Shown here piece by piece: positions 42,619 through 52,509 of a DNA stretch of 64,000 nucleotides. The stretch spans positions 1 through 64,000 of the forward strand of contig JAISDO010000012.1 in the NCBI GenBank assembly GCA_031264755.1. The letters are read 5' to 3'. Made by a program: the position numbers and the translations under genes. The notes beneath the pieces were generated by a model. The model was not told the origin of the DNA, searched no databases, and saw nothing but the letters and a program-made list of their open reading frames with translations. Numbering within the stretch: the first letter of the stretch is position 1; each line of letters starts with the position of its first letter. The stretch is from Clostridiales bacterium (GTDB lineage Bacteria > Bacillota_A > Clostridia > Christensenellales > Pumilibacteraceae).

Positions 42619-43101
42619 TTAGGTTGGTTGTCTATCACATAAAACCATACAAACACTACACATTAGTGCACTTCCATAAAGCATAAATAGACTAAGATCC
42701 AACAACCATGCCTTAGGGTACCAAGAACTACTCTGTACAAATTGACTCCAACCATCCAGCTTGTCCAACGGAACATCCAAAGAAAATAGAAGTCCACAAA
42801 ATGCAACAAAACCATTAAGAAGAATCAAGGTAGACGCTATTATCTGCTTCCAACTTCGGCTTGGCAATCTACGACGTCTAAGCACCTCAAAGTATACAAC
42901 AACAAAGCATATATACAAGGCTATACATACTAGGACAATATCTGCATACATATTAGCCATTGTCATGTCGTGGGTAGCAAGAGCAACCGATAGTTGATAA
43001 TGTACAACAATCAAAAGCAATACCATCAGCACGGACACGAAATACAACACTACACTCACAATGGCAAGTATTCTATGCTTTGGCAATCCTATAGACTCCA
43101 T
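42619..43101 (-). CDS. Four-helix membrane protein (160 aa)
   Basis: Hydrophobic segments at about residues 10-32, 47-70, 86-107 and 134-156, with basic loops (RRRRLPSRSWK) on the cytoplasmic side. No known family. Located 65 nt upstream of nothing on its strand except its terminator; the hydrogenase gene ends just before its start and may be co-transcribed. Confidence 0.6.
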   Translation of the reverse strand: MESIGLPKHRILAIVSVVLYFVSVLMVLLLIVVHYQLSVALATHDMTMANMYADIVLVCIALYICFVVVYFEVLRRRRLPSRSWKQIIASTLILLNGFVAFCGLLFSLDVPLDKLDGWSQFVQSSSWYPKAWLLDLSLFMLYGSALMCSVCMVLCDRQPT

Positions 43102-43166
43102 GTCTTAGTACCTATAAGTTGAAAATGTATTGTTCCACAACAATCTCAACAGGTTGTCTTAGTTAC

Positions 43167-44321
43167 TTATTGATCTTTTTTGGGATAATTGCCAAATGTA
43201 GTATGTAGCACTTTGTGTGCTTCGTGACTCAGTGGCTGTTTGTACTTTTTGGCGTATGCCTCTTTGATGCTTGGATTTTCGTGACTGTGGCGTACTGTCA
43301 TACCGTCATCTTTGTTCTGCAATGCGGCTATGCGTGCCTTGCGTCCCTCATCATCTGTAGGTGGCTGACCAGGTCCACCTATACACCCACCCTTGCATGT
43401 CATAATCTCTACAAAGTGATATGGACTAGTCCCCGCTATGGCTTGCTCTACTAGTATCTTAGCATTGGCGAGACCATGTGCCACAGCAACCTTGATTGTA
43501 GTACCTCCAAGGTCTATATCTGCAGCTCGTATACCATCAAACCCTCTAACAGGAGTAGCTTTGACAAAGTCAGGTTGAGGATTGGTACCATTGACAATAT
43601 AGTATGACGTCCTTATTGCTGCTTCCATGACCCCGCCCGTCTTGCCAAATATAGCACCCGCTCCACTACCCATAAGATCATCAAAGTCACTCTCAGGCAA
43701 AGTATCCCAATCTATATTGTGTTGCTTGAGCCAATTGCCCAACTCTACGGTAGTTATGCAATGGTCCATATCCCGCATAGTTGGATCACCATACTCTACA
43801 CCAGCGGCATTCATCTCCTCTCTAGCTATCTCAAACTTCTTGATAGTGCATGGTGTCAATACCACATTGCATATATTGCGTGGGTCTATATTGTGCTGTT
43901 GTGCAAACCAAGTCTTGACGGTAGGACCATGCATACATATAGGGGACTTGGCAGTGGACAGATGCGGTATAATCTGTGGATAAGACTTTTCTACAAAGTT
44001 GACCCAACCAGGACAACAAGAGGTGAATTGCGGCAATACACCTGTACCGTTTTGGATTCGGTCTACCAACTCAGCGGCTTCTTCCATGATGGTCATATCA
44101 GCACCAAAATTGATATCAAACACATAGTCAGCACCCAACTTGCGTAATGCTGACACCATCTTGCCCTCTACAAAAGCTCCAGCAGGTTTGCCAAACATTT
44201 CGCCCAATGCGACACGTACCGCTGGAGCTGTGGATATTATGACTATTTTGTTATGATCTTTGACCGCATCTTCTATCTCTGAGATAGGATTGTATCTCAT
44301 AATCTCTGCCATTGTCTTCAT
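43167..44321 (-). CDS. [FeFe] hydrogenase, H-cluster domain only
   Basis: Reversible proton reduction to H2. The H-cluster signatures are present: TSCCPGW with the proton-relay Cys, LTPCTIKKFE, and MTCKGGCIGGPGQP. The second motif has TPC rather than the usual MPC of group A enzymes, and RDMDHCITTVEL follows, as in group B sequences. No N-terminal [4Fe-4S] or [2Fe-2S] domains exist, so electrons must come from a separate ferredoxin, for example the one at 30.3 kb. 384 aa from the ATG at 44321 (GGAG upstream); an in-frame TTG at 44351 is less likely. Maturation genes are not in the window. Confidence 0.88.
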   Translation of the reverse strand: MKTMAEIMRYNPISEIEDAVKDHNKIVIISTAPAVRVALGEMFGKPAGAFVEGKMVSALRKLGADYVFDINFGADMTIMEEAAELVDRIQNGTGVLPQFTSCCPGWVNFVEKSYPQIIPHLSTAKSPICMHGPTVKTWFAQQHNIDPRNICNVVLTPCTIKKFEIAREEMNAAGVEYGDPTMRDMDHCITTVELGNWLKQHNIDWDTLPESDFDDLMGSGAGAIFGKTGGVMEAAIRTSYYIVNGTNPQPDFVKATPVRGFDGIRAADIDLGGTTIKVAVAHGLANAKILVEQAIAGTSPYHFVEIMTCKGGCIGGPGQPPTDDEGRKARIAALQNKDDGMTVRHSHENPSIKEAYAKKYKQPLSHEAHKVLHTTFGNYPKKDQ

Positions 44322-44375
44322 ATGATTGTTGTCTCCATTGCAATGATGCAAGTCATTGCGTCGCTAATATGATAT

Positions 44376-44400
44376 GTACTACAAATACATTTTGTAGTAC
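44376..44400 (-). terminator. Terminator after the NitT/TauT-type importer operon
   Basis: GTACTACAAA and its complement around TACAT: 10-bp arms, beginning at the last stop codon of the operon. It separates the importer genes from the hydrogenase gene. Confidence 0.65.
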
Positions 44401-45035
44401 TAGTTGATCTTGGGGATTGTCAATATATTGGCTGATAGTACTGTTGCATCATGCTCATTATGAGTTATCAACAAACACACTTTGCCTTGGGTATAATCCT
44501 TAACAATCTGTGCAACTCTATCTCTAGTATCTATATCTAGACCGTCAAAGGGCTCGTCAAACACATATATATCAGCATCAATCAACAATGCCCTTGCTAT
44601 AGCTACACGTCTCTTCATTCCACCACTCAACGTGGCAACTTTGCTATCATGTACACTTTGCAATCCCAATTGATCCAATATATATTTGGCTTGAGAGAGT
44701 ACTTGATGTCTAGCGGCAGATTGAGTTGTATTGTATATTGGACAATTTTGGTTGAGTTGAGTATCACAACTATACACCAACAAGATATTTTTGAGTACTG
44801 TCATACTAGACAACAACCTATCTTCTTGGAAGACGCAACTATATCTAACATCAGAAGGCAGGCTTATTGTCCCGCTATCAGGACCAATCAATCCCAATAC
44901 AAGATTGACTAAGGTAGTTTTGCCACTACCAGATTGCCCCATTATGCAAGTAGTACCTATGTCAATCTGAGCATTAAAGTTGGATAGTACTATATTGTTG
45001 CCATAGGATTTGGTTACACCGTCTATCTGAATCAT
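44400..45035 (-). CDS. NitT/TauT-type ABC importer, ATP-binding subunit
   Basis: ATPase with Walker A GQSGSGKTT, signature LSGGMKRR and Walker B VFDEPFDGLD, followed by the H-loop THNEHD. The SsuB/TauB branch is indicated by the short domain and its position after a SsuC-type permease. ATG at 45035 is preceded by AGGAC; a longer upstream reading would overlap the permease gene without support. 211 aa, slightly short. Third gene of the importer operon. Confidence 0.88.
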   Translation of the reverse strand: MIQIDGVTKSYGNNIVLSNFNAQIDIGTTCIMGQSGSGKTTLVNLVLGLIGPDSGTISLPSDVRYSCVFQEDRLLSSMTVLKNILLVYSCDTQLNQNCPIYNTTQSAARHQVLSQAKYILDQLGLQSVHDSKVATLSGGMKRRVAIARALLIDADIYVFDEPFDGLDIDTRDRVAQIVKDYTQGKVCLLITHNEHDATVLSANILTIPKIN

Positions 45036-45069
45036 CTTGGTTGAATGTCCTATTAGTACGCAATATTTT

Positions 45070-45852
45070 TCATTTTGCCAAACGGTCTTCCACAAGTCTA
45101 AGCATATTGACCACAATACACTCAAACAGTACACTAACTACCACTACAACTACCGTCCACGCAATCACATGATCCATCATTATATACAACTTGGATAGTT
45201 GCAATTGATTGCCTATACTGTCTTTGACTACACCTATCAACTCGGCAGCTACCCCTGACTTGAATGCCAATCCTACACTAATACGGCAACCTGTATTAAT
45301 GTATGGCAAAAGATTGTAAGCATAGATATAAGTATACTTCTTGACTGTAGATACCCCAAATACCTGTGCCATCTCTTTGAGTTGATCGTCTATATTGCCC
45401 AATCCAAGTAGTGTATTGGAGTATACTATAGGCAGTACCATGATGATTGCCACGACACTAGAGAGATTGTGCTTGCTAGATAATACAACAAGCAAGAAGA
45501 TGATAAAGCTTGCGACAGGTATTGCCCTAGACACTGTAATAATAGGTGACAACAACTGTCGTATCAACCAAAACTTATAAGCTAACACAGCCAATACTAC
45601 GCCTGCTGCCGTCCCTATACCAAATCCTACTATGATATAGTATGCAGAATTGTATACAGAATTCCAAAACAATGGCGTCTTTGACAATTGTAGTAGAGCT
45701 AGCCACACACTCAATGGACTAGGTACTATTACAATATTATCAATCCACAATGATACAATTTGCCATACAATCAACCAGAAGACGATTGTGCATGCTTTGT
45801 ATACCATTGTCATTAGCTTGGCTCTCTTGCTATACCATGTAGATACTGTCAT
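45070..45852 (-). CDS. NitT/TauT-type ABC importer, permease
   Basis: Inner-membrane subunit with six helices. The coupling segment with EMAQVFGVSTVKKYTYIYAYNLLPYI and GLAFKSGVAAELIG matches the EAA loop of SsuC/TauC permeases. ATG at 45852 overlaps the end of the binding-protein gene by 23 nt and has AGGCGG upstream, so translation is coupled. 260 aa. Confidence 0.88.
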   Translation of the reverse strand: MTVSTWYSKRAKLMTMVYKACTIVFWLIVWQIVSLWIDNIVIVPSPLSVWLALLQLSKTPLFWNSVYNSAYYIIVGFGIGTAAGVVLAVLAYKFWLIRQLLSPIITVSRAIPVASFIIFLLVVLSSKHNLSSVVAIIMVLPIVYSNTLLGLGNIDDQLKEMAQVFGVSTVKKYTYIYAYNLLPYINTGCRISVGLAFKSGVAAELIGVVKDSIGNQLQLSKLYIMMDHVIAWTVVVVVVSVLFECIVVNMLRLVEDRLAK

Positions 45853-46852
45853 TTGGCATCTCGCCGCCTATGAGATTTGGCGTAGTCTCTAGCAATATTT
45901 GGTAGAATGGCACTAGTTTGGACTTGATATCCTCACCTTTGATTAGGACAAGTCCACTCAAGGGCAACGACGCTTTAGCAACATTGACATTGCCTAATAT
46001 ATCCAAGTCTACTACATACTGAGCCGCTGTGTCTATATTGCTAGCATCTGTCATATAGTCTATAGACGCTTGATACTCTTGCATAAACATATTCAACTTG
46101 TCAGCATTGCCCTCAAGCCACGCCGTCCTTGCTACAAGCACCCCTGTATATATACCACTGTCAGGGTGGTGGTCTCTCCATACATCACCCAAGTCAAGCA
46201 CACTCTTAGCGTTGCCTTGTATCAAATTGGCACTAACTGCCGGTTGCGGCAATATTGCATAGTCTATATTGCCACTTGACAAACCTGCGGTTATTGCTTC
46301 GGGGGTGCCTTGGTCATCTAGCTCTACCTCATTGTCTTGCAGCCCTTGTTTGGACAACAAGTGTTTGAGTACGGCTTCGGGGGTGCTACCCACTCCATGT
46401 ATAGAGACTTTCTTGCCTTTCAAGTCCGCTAAGCTTGTTATGTCTTCAGGGAGAGGGTGGTTGGGCACCTCTTTGGTACGGCTGATTAGATGTATCACAT
46501 TGCCTACATTGATAGAGAGTATTTTGAGATCTACTTTGCCATTGTTGACCAACAATGGCGCCATATTGGAGGGCAAGCTCGCTATATCCGCTCTACCTGA
46601 CACCAACTCGGACGTCACATTGTCAGGAGTGCCTACTATATCCAACTTGTATCCCTCAAGTTGCCCTTGCTTGATACGCTCGTTGAACTGCCCAAAACCC
46701 ATACCAGTTGGACCTCTCATCGCTACAATGTTGATTGTGCCAGAATCATTGCTATTGTTGTTGCAAGCTATTGCCACTAGAGCAATTAGTGGGACAAGGA
46801 GTGCAAATACAATTACAATTGCTATATATCTTCTATTGACTTTAGTTGTCAT
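45830..46852 (-). CDS. NitT/TauT-type ABC importer, lipoprotein binding subunit
   Basis: Captures the substrate at the outer face of the membrane. N-terminal lipobox LVAIAC (Cys about residue 30) shows lipid attachment by Lgt, encoded at 61-62 kb. The domain resembles periplasmic binding proteins type 2 of the NMT1/THI5-like group (MRGPTGMGFG, GRADIASLPSNMAP, YAILPQPA). ATG at 46852 follows AAAAAGGAC. 340 aa. The ligand is not predictable: aromatic sulfonates, nitrate, taurine and pyrimidine precursors are all used by relatives. Confidence 0.88.
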   Translation of the reverse strand: MTTKVNRRYIAIVIVFALLVPLIALVAIACNNNSNDSGTINIVAMRGPTGMGFGQFNERIKQGQLEGYKLDIVGTPDNVTSELVSGRADIASLPSNMAPLLVNNGKVDLKILSINVGNVIHLISRTKEVPNHPLPEDITSLADLKGKKVSIHGVGSTPEAVLKHLLSKQGLQDNEVELDDQGTPEAITAGLSSGNIDYAILPQPAVSANLIQGNAKSVLDLGDVWRDHHPDSGIYTGVLVARTAWLEGNADKLNMFMQEYQASIDYMTDASNIDTAAQYVVDLDILGNVNVAKASLPLSGLVLIKGEDIKSKLVPFYQILLETTPNLIGGEMPNDSIYMV

Positions 46853-47118
46853 CAAATAAGTCCTTTTTGATAGACTTACCAATTGTATCAAGCAAGTCCA
46901 AATATATTATTAGTTCGTAGACAATAATTATACTCATTCAAACAATTAATGTCAACCGTTCATATTTGTACATAGTCTCAGTACGATTGCTCTACTGCAA
47001 TGCCTACAATCAACTATTATACTTGAACAATCCAATCAAAAACAACCTATCATGATATGTTGTCAACAAATATTTGTGTTGTTTCGTTGTCTTCTCAATA
47101 CAACCACACAGTACAAGT

Positions 47119-48222
47119 CTACACCAACATAGCAGTCAGTGCAAGAGCACCCAATGCTGCTGCCCCAAGCCCCACCAACCACATAATCTTGCCAATTGAT
47201 ATTGGCAATTTGCCCACGATTTTGCCAGAGTGCCCATTGACAAAATAGTTGTAATCTTTGGAATGATATCTACAGTGACCTATATACAATGGCAACAGCA
47301 CATAGTTGTATCCTATATTGTAACATTGTGTATCTATTCTAAAATTGCTACCAACTACATCAAAATTGTACTTAGTATGCAAAAATCGTATTAGTCGCCG
47401 TCTGGTCTCCTTGTGTATTATGCGTTGAGCACTATCCCAACATTGCAATCCATCTCTATGATAGTGATTGGCACTAAAACCATGTAGATAATTGTCATTG
47501 TAATTGTGTGCTTGCTCTACTCCAAAAGGTGACAACTTATCCATCAAAACACTATTGACATTGTTGCTAGCTTGTATAGTTATGTTGTCGTATCTATCAT
47601 AGTATGGACCACTGACCCGAAACCATCTAGTGCGTATGACAGTATGCCTATTCTTGCCGCTACCCACTGTCACAGTATAATGTTTGCCAAGTGAGCCACT
47701 ATAACTACTAAATGTATTGCTATCAAATACAAATGCAGGATTGTATACTCCACTCAACTGTTCGGGTACAAAACTCCGTTTGAACTTCTTGGGTACAAAA
47801 AACTTGCGTCCAACCCAACTCTCTACTTTGGTAGCCGCTACCTTTTTGTCAAACACAAATGGCAGTACCGAATCAGGCTTGACACCTGATACACTCCCAA
47901 TATTGAGTACGCTAGTAGACTTGCAATAACTACATGGCTTGGCTATCTCAGTCTTGTATAGCACCTCAATTGCACCACAGTTGTCACATTTGAAGGCATT
48001 GGCATCCTTATCCCACTTGGCATGATTTTTTGCCAAATTTTCTATACTGATATTCTCAACAGATAGTGACTTGGCAAAGTTGATCTCAGTGCCACAATAG
48101 TCACATTTGAGCAACTGAAGATTGGGGTCAAAGTGTATACTCGCCCCACAACTTACGCACTTGGCTATATTGACTTCGTCGTCAGGCAACATATCCAACT
48201 CAATTGTATTGTTATCTTGCAT
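47119..48222 (-). CDS. YdjG-like TFIIB-type zinc-ribbon membrane protein
   Basis: Two zinc ribbons at the N-terminus (CVSCGASI...CDYCGTEI and CDNCGAIE...CSYCKSTS), a beta-rich centre, and one membrane helix at the very end (IMWLVGLGAAALGALALTAM). The layout matches Bacillus YdjG, whose operon protects the membrane with PspA. 367 aa. ATG at 48222 preferred over TTG at 48237. It is the last gene of an operon behind an SPFH protein. Confidence 0.72.
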   Translation of the reverse strand: MQDNNTIELDMLPDDEVNIAKCVSCGASIHFDPNLQLLKCDYCGTEINFAKSLSVENISIENLAKNHAKWDKDANAFKCDNCGAIEVLYKTEIAKPCSYCKSTSVLNIGSVSGVKPDSVLPFVFDKKVAATKVESWVGRKFFVPKKFKRSFVPEQLSGVYNPAFVFDSNTFSSYSGSLGKHYTVTVGSGKNRHTVIRTRWFRVSGPYYDRYDNITIQASNNVNSVLMDKLSPFGVEQAHNYNDNYLHGFSANHYHRDGLQCWDSAQRIIHKETRRRLIRFLHTKYNFDVVGSNFRIDTQCYNIGYNYVLLPLYIGHCRYHSKDYNYFVNGHSGKIVGKLPISIGKIMWLVGLGAAALGALALTAMLV

Positions 48223-48267
48223 ACTATAGTCACCCAATCACTTGCGTGCCAATCTCAGAGTATACTC

Positions 48268-48544
48268 TTAGTTGACAGTGGTGCCACAATTAGGACAAAA
48301 ATTGGCACAACTTGATATATTGGCAGAGCATTGGGTACAGGATACAATATTGGATTTGCCACAAGCGACAAAATCTATCATTAGCCTCTATACTCGCCTT
48401 GCAATTGCTGCATTCAATGTTGATAGACGAGACATTAGGCACATTGTGTACAACTACCTGATTGTTAGACTTGATTGCATCTGATATATTTTGGCTACTC
48501 TTCTCTATAGCTTTGGCTTTGATAAGCGAAGTAAGCAATCCCAT
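48268..48544 (-). pseudogene. Frameshifted zinc-ribbon gene
   Basis: ATG with AGGAG at 9 nt starts a reading frame MGLLTSLIKAK... to CSNCKASIEANDRFC, then the frame is lost near 48361-48372. In the shifted frame a perfect continuation exists: CGKSNIVSCTQCSANISSCANFCPNCGTTVN, ending at a TAA (48268-48270). Restored, the protein has about 92 residues with two complete four-Cys ribbons, like the C-terminus of the SPFH protein just upstream. Either a one-base indel has inactivated the gene, or the sequence has an error here. Confidence 0.7.
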
Positions 48545-48584
48545 AAAACCAAACTCCTACGTTGTTCTTTAGATTGGTATACTT

Positions 48585-49691
48585 CTACTGTTGAGCCCCA
48601 CACTCGGGACAGAATTTGGCATTATTGGCTAATTCGGCTTGACAGCTCTTGCATTTTGACTGTGTAGACGCCCCACACTCAGGACAAAATCTGGCATTGC
48701 TAGGCAATGACGCATTGCATCTACTACATACAATAGCATTAGGATTGCCACAAACGTGACAAAACTTGGCGTCAATGTGGATAGCCGCCTTGCACTTGGC
48801 ACAACTCATAGTGCTTGCATGAGATGGTTGAGATTGGTTGGGCTTGGACGCTTGACCAAAATTGTTGGCAAATAGTTGCCCCATGCCTACACCCATACCT
48901 ACGCCCATACCCGCACCTATGCCCGCACCGCCTATACCTGGATTTTTGGCGGCATCTTTGAGGGCGTCAGCTGTTGCCATTTGTTGTACAACATCTACAT
49001 TGCCACGTATCATGTTCATACTAGCATTGCGGTCTAGCATTTTTTCTAATTCTGCAGGGAGCGAAAAATTTTCTACATTGAACTTGACTAGTTGCAAGCC
49101 CATAGCCTTGAAGTCAGGTTGCAAGCCCTTGACTACTATATTGCCTATCTCTACGATATTGCTTGCCATATCCAAGATAGGTATATTAGACTTGCCCAAA
49201 GCTTTGGTTATGTCTGTAGCAATAAGGCTACGCAAATACGACAATATATCGTCAGTCTTGTACGTACTGCCTGCACCACTCAACTCTTGCATAAACACAT
49301 ATGCATCATCTACCCTAAAGCTAAAAGCACCAAATCCACGTACACGTATAGGACCATAGTCCTTGTCTTTGATTATGATAGGGTTGGGCGTGCCCCACTT
49401 GAGATCTACAAACTGTGTAGTTCGCACAAAGTACACATCACTCTTAAAAGGTTTTTCAAATGCGTACTTCCATGACAGTAGTCTAGTCAATACCGGGATA
49501 CTACTAGTATCTAGCTTGTAGCTACCAGGCAAAAAGACGTCAGCCATCTTGCCCTTGTCAGCAAATATAGCAACTTGACCATCACGCACAGTCAACATAC
49601 TACCTTTGTTGATAGTATTCCCTCTAAAATCTACCTTGTGTACAATTGTGTTGCGATCCTTATCCAACCACTCTATGACTTTCAAAAACAT
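48585..49691 (-). CDS. YdjI-like SPFH-domain protein with zinc ribbons
   Basis: Residues about 1-225 form an SPFH/band-7-like domain of the YdjI type (VRGFGAFSFRVDDAYVF). A Gly/Met-rich linker (GIGAGMGVGMGVGMG) follows, then three zinc ribbons with CxxC pairs (CAKCKAAI, CSRCNASL, CKSCQAEL). In B. subtilis YdjI recruits PspA to the membrane under envelope stress. 368 aa. ATG has GGGAGAAG upstream. First gene of an operon with the frameshifted ribbon gene and the YdjG-like gene. Confidence 0.78.
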   Translation of the reverse strand: MFLKVIEWLDKDRNTIVHKVDFRGNTINKGSMLTVRDGQVAIFADKGKMADVFLPGSYKLDTSSIPVLTRLLSWKYAFEKPFKSDVYFVRTTQFVDLKWGTPNPIIIKDKDYGPIRVRGFGAFSFRVDDAYVFMQELSGAGSTYKTDDILSYLRSLIATDITKALGKSNIPILDMASNIVEIGNIVVKGLQPDFKAMGLQLVKFNVENFSLPAELEKMLDRNASMNMIRGNVDVVQQMATADALKDAAKNPGIGGAGIGAGMGVGMGVGMGQLFANNFGQASKPNQSQPSHASTMSCAKCKAAIHIDAKFCHVCGNPNAIVCSRCNASLPSNARFCPECGASTQSKCKSCQAELANNAKFCPECGAQQ

Positions 49692-49837
49692 GTCACTCTT
49701 CTCCCAATTATTAGCTCAAACAACAATATATCAACTCTATTGCGTCAAGCACAAGACACAACCAAAACTCTTGCTTAGCATACTATAGTGTACAATTGTT
49801 TCAAGCAATCAATAATTGTACTATTGCACATCATCAA

Positions 49838-52210
49838 TCAAACAATAAAGTTGTATATCTTATCCTTGACAAAAATTTCTTTTTTGATACTTGTCAACTG
49901 TTGAGCCAATACAGTTTGCATTACTTGTCTTTTGACTTGTGCTTGAGTACTGCCTATCTCTACAGTTACTTTGGCACGCACTTTGCCATTGATCTGAATT
50001 GGCATCTCAATAGTATTGACATTCTCTTCTATATGATTGGCTACGGGCCAAGTAGACTTGCTCAACTGTCCTTGGTATCCACATACTTGCCACAGCTCTT
50101 CGGTAATATGCGGGGCATAGGGATACAATAGCTTGAGCAAGTCAGCGTATTGAGATCGTTTGATACCCGTCTGATAGGCATTGTTGACTAATGTCATCAA
50201 CTGAGATATAGCCGTATTGTACTTGAGATTGACTATATCACTCTCTACTTTGGCTATTGTCTCATTGATATTGACGCTACCCGTATCTAACTTGTCTTTG
50301 AGTGCATACACCCTATTGACGAATCTTACGCACCCTGCTATGCTACTATTGGACCATGGGGCTGGCTTTTCGTAATCACCTATAAAAAGCACATACAATC
50401 TCAGAACGTCCGCACCATATTGTTGTACTATAGTATCTGGACTGACTACATTCCCCCTAGACTTAGACATCTTCTCGCCATCTTCGCCAAGTATCAACCC
50501 TTGAGCAGTACGCTTGGCATATGGCTCAGCATGTTTGACTACTCCAATATCATGCAGGAACAAGTTGTAAAATCTACTGTATATGAGATGTCTCGTAACA
50601 TGTTCCATCCCACCATTGTACCAATCTACTCTACCCCACTTGTCATATGCCTCTGTATCTACAAGTGCATTGGTAGCTTGCGGTGACATGTATCTCAACC
50701 AATACCAAGACGAACCTGCCCACTGTGGCATAGTATCTGTCTCACGCTCAGCGTGCTCACCACACTTGGGACAAGTAGTGTTGCACCAATCTTTGAGTCT
50801 AGCTAGCGGAGACTGTCCATCTTCAGGAGCAAGTATATCCTCCATGTATGGCAATGTCAAAGGCAATTGATCTATTGGCAATGCTACATGCCCACAGTTG
50901 CTGCAGTACACAATCGGGATAGGTTCGCCCCAATAGCGTTGCCTATTGAACGCCCAATCTTTGAGTTTGTAATCAATTTTTGCATGACCACAACCGTGTT
51001 TGGTGGCATAGTCCACAACAGCCTGCTTGGCTTGCGCTACAGTCATACCGTCCAAAAACCCCGAATTGACTAGCGTGCCACTGTCTATATCAGTCAACGG
51101 TTGTATGGTCAGGTCAACATCACCACTGATTACTTGAAGACACTTGATATCGTACAGTTTAGCAAAATCCCAGTCTCTCTTGTCATGAGCAGGCACTCCC
51201 ATAATTGCACCCGTACCATAAGACATCACTACATAGTCCGCCACAAATACCGGTATTGATTGATGCGTGATAGGATTGATAGCATGCACACCTTGCATAC
51301 ACACGCCCGTCTTAGCATTGATACCACTAATGCGTTCAAACTCAGATCTAGTTCGGCATGCTTGTGTATACTTGTCTATCTCAATTGTGTTGCTAGCTCG
51401 GTGCTTGATTGCATCAACCAAAGGATGCTCAGGAGCTAGTACACAATAAGTAACGCCAAATACAGTATCAGGTCTAGTAGTGTATACATCACACCTGTTG
51501 CCCATCAAGTCAAAAGCCAATTGCAACCCTTGACTTTTGCCTATCCAATTGATTTGTTGTTGCTTAATGCGATCACTAGTGTCTATATCGTTGAGACCTT
51601 GCAACAACTTGTCAGCATACTCTCGTATCTTAAGAAACCACACTTGCTTGTCACGTTGCACAACTATGTTGTCACACCTATCACATCTACCACCTTGACA
51701 ATCTTCGTTGGCTAGCACCACCTTGCAAGAATCACAAAAATTGACGGCAGTGGTTGATTTGTACGCAAGCCCACGTTCAAACATCTGTACAAATATCCAC
51801 TGTGTCCACTTGTAATAATCCGGGCTAGTTGTGTCCACCTGCCTATCATAATCAAAGCTAAACCCGATAGCTTTGATTTGTCTCACAAAGTTGGCAATAT
51901 TGCGATCAGTAACCAACCTAGGATGTTGCTTGGTCTTGAGGGCATAATTCTCAGTAGGCAACCCAAAAGCATCCCACCCTATAGGAAAAAGCACATCGTA
52001 CCCTTGTAGCCTCTTCATCCTAGACAACACTTCAAGTCCACAAAAGGCACGCATATGACCTACATGCAATCCCTCACCACTAGGATAGGGAAACTCCACA
52101 AGAGCATAATACTTGGGCTTAGTACTACTATTGTCTACATGCCATAGATTTTGGTCTGCCCATATACCTTGCCACTTGTCTTCCACAACTCTAAAATCAT
52201 AACTAGACAT
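49838..52210 (-). CDS. leuS: Leucyl-tRNA synthetase
   Basis: Charges tRNA-Leu. Class I motifs are HVGH (residues 49-52, in place of HIGH) and KMSKS (about 577-581), with a CP1 editing domain and zinc-binding Cys pairs between them. 790 aa, typical. No T-box is visible upstream, although many Firmicute leuS genes have one. TATAAT lies 10 nt before the ATG and there is no ribosome site, so the message has a very short or no leader. Confidence 0.96.
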   Translation of the reverse strand: MSSYDFRVVEDKWQGIWADQNLWHVDNSSTKPKYYALVEFPYPSGEGLHVGHMRAFCGLEVLSRMKRLQGYDVLFPIGWDAFGLPTENYALKTKQHPRLVTDRNIANFVRQIKAIGFSFDYDRQVDTTSPDYYKWTQWIFVQMFERGLAYKSTTAVNFCDSCKVVLANEDCQGGRCDRCDNIVVQRDKQVWFLKIREYADKLLQGLNDIDTSDRIKQQQINWIGKSQGLQLAFDLMGNRCDVYTTRPDTVFGVTYCVLAPEHPLVDAIKHRASNTIEIDKYTQACRTRSEFERISGINAKTGVCMQGVHAINPITHQSIPVFVADYVVMSYGTGAIMGVPAHDKRDWDFAKLYDIKCLQVISGDVDLTIQPLTDIDSGTLVNSGFLDGMTVAQAKQAVVDYATKHGCGHAKIDYKLKDWAFNRQRYWGEPIPIVYCSNCGHVALPIDQLPLTLPYMEDILAPEDGQSPLARLKDWCNTTCPKCGEHAERETDTMPQWAGSSWYWLRYMSPQATNALVDTEAYDKWGRVDWYNGGMEHVTRHLIYSRFYNLFLHDIGVVKHAEPYAKRTAQGLILGEDGEKMSKSRGNVVSPDTIVQQYGADVLRLYVLFIGDYEKPAPWSNSSIAGCVRFVNRVYALKDKLDTGSVNINETIAKVESDIVNLKYNTAISQLMTLVNNAYQTGIKRSQYADLLKLLYPYAPHITEELWQVCGYQGQLSKSTWPVANHIEENVNTIEMPIQINGKVRAKVTVEIGSTQAQVKRQVMQTVLAQQLTSIKKEIFVKDKIYNFIV

Positions 52211-52456
52211 TATACTATATATTATACATTAATACGACCAATTTGTCAATATTATAGGATTTTGCACACGTGGACAAGCCAAATTTGGATCACCCAACTT
52301 TGATCTTATTTTTGTTATAATTAGCTACCAATCAATACACAATTGTGGATAACTTTGTGCAAATGTGTACAATATCAACACAATTGTTACCAAATGTCAA
52401 CCAGTTCCTTAATTGTCAAATTATGTCTATACTTCCAATATCTGATATATAGGCAA

Positions 52457-52490
52457 AGAGTACACAACACCAATAGGCATTGTGTACTCT
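52457..52490 (-). terminator. Terminator after the DUF4190-like gene
   Basis: AGAGTACACAA and its complement around a 12-nt loop, about 20 nt past the stop of the zinc-ribbon/DUF4190 gene. The upstream leuS gap (52211-52456) shows no gene. Confidence 0.65.
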
Positions 52491-52509
52491 GTACTACTTT
52501 TGATTGTAT

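Noticed and set aside
52345..52353. Perfect DnaA box (TTATCCACA on the minus strand) upstream of leuS
   Set aside because: A single box without a cluster, DNA-unwinding element or dnaA/dnaN neighbour; a second chance copy occurs inside the hydrogenase gene.
52211..52456. T-box riboswitch expected before leuS
   Set aside because: No T-box consensus or long leader is present; a TATAAT box lies only 10 nt before the start codon.
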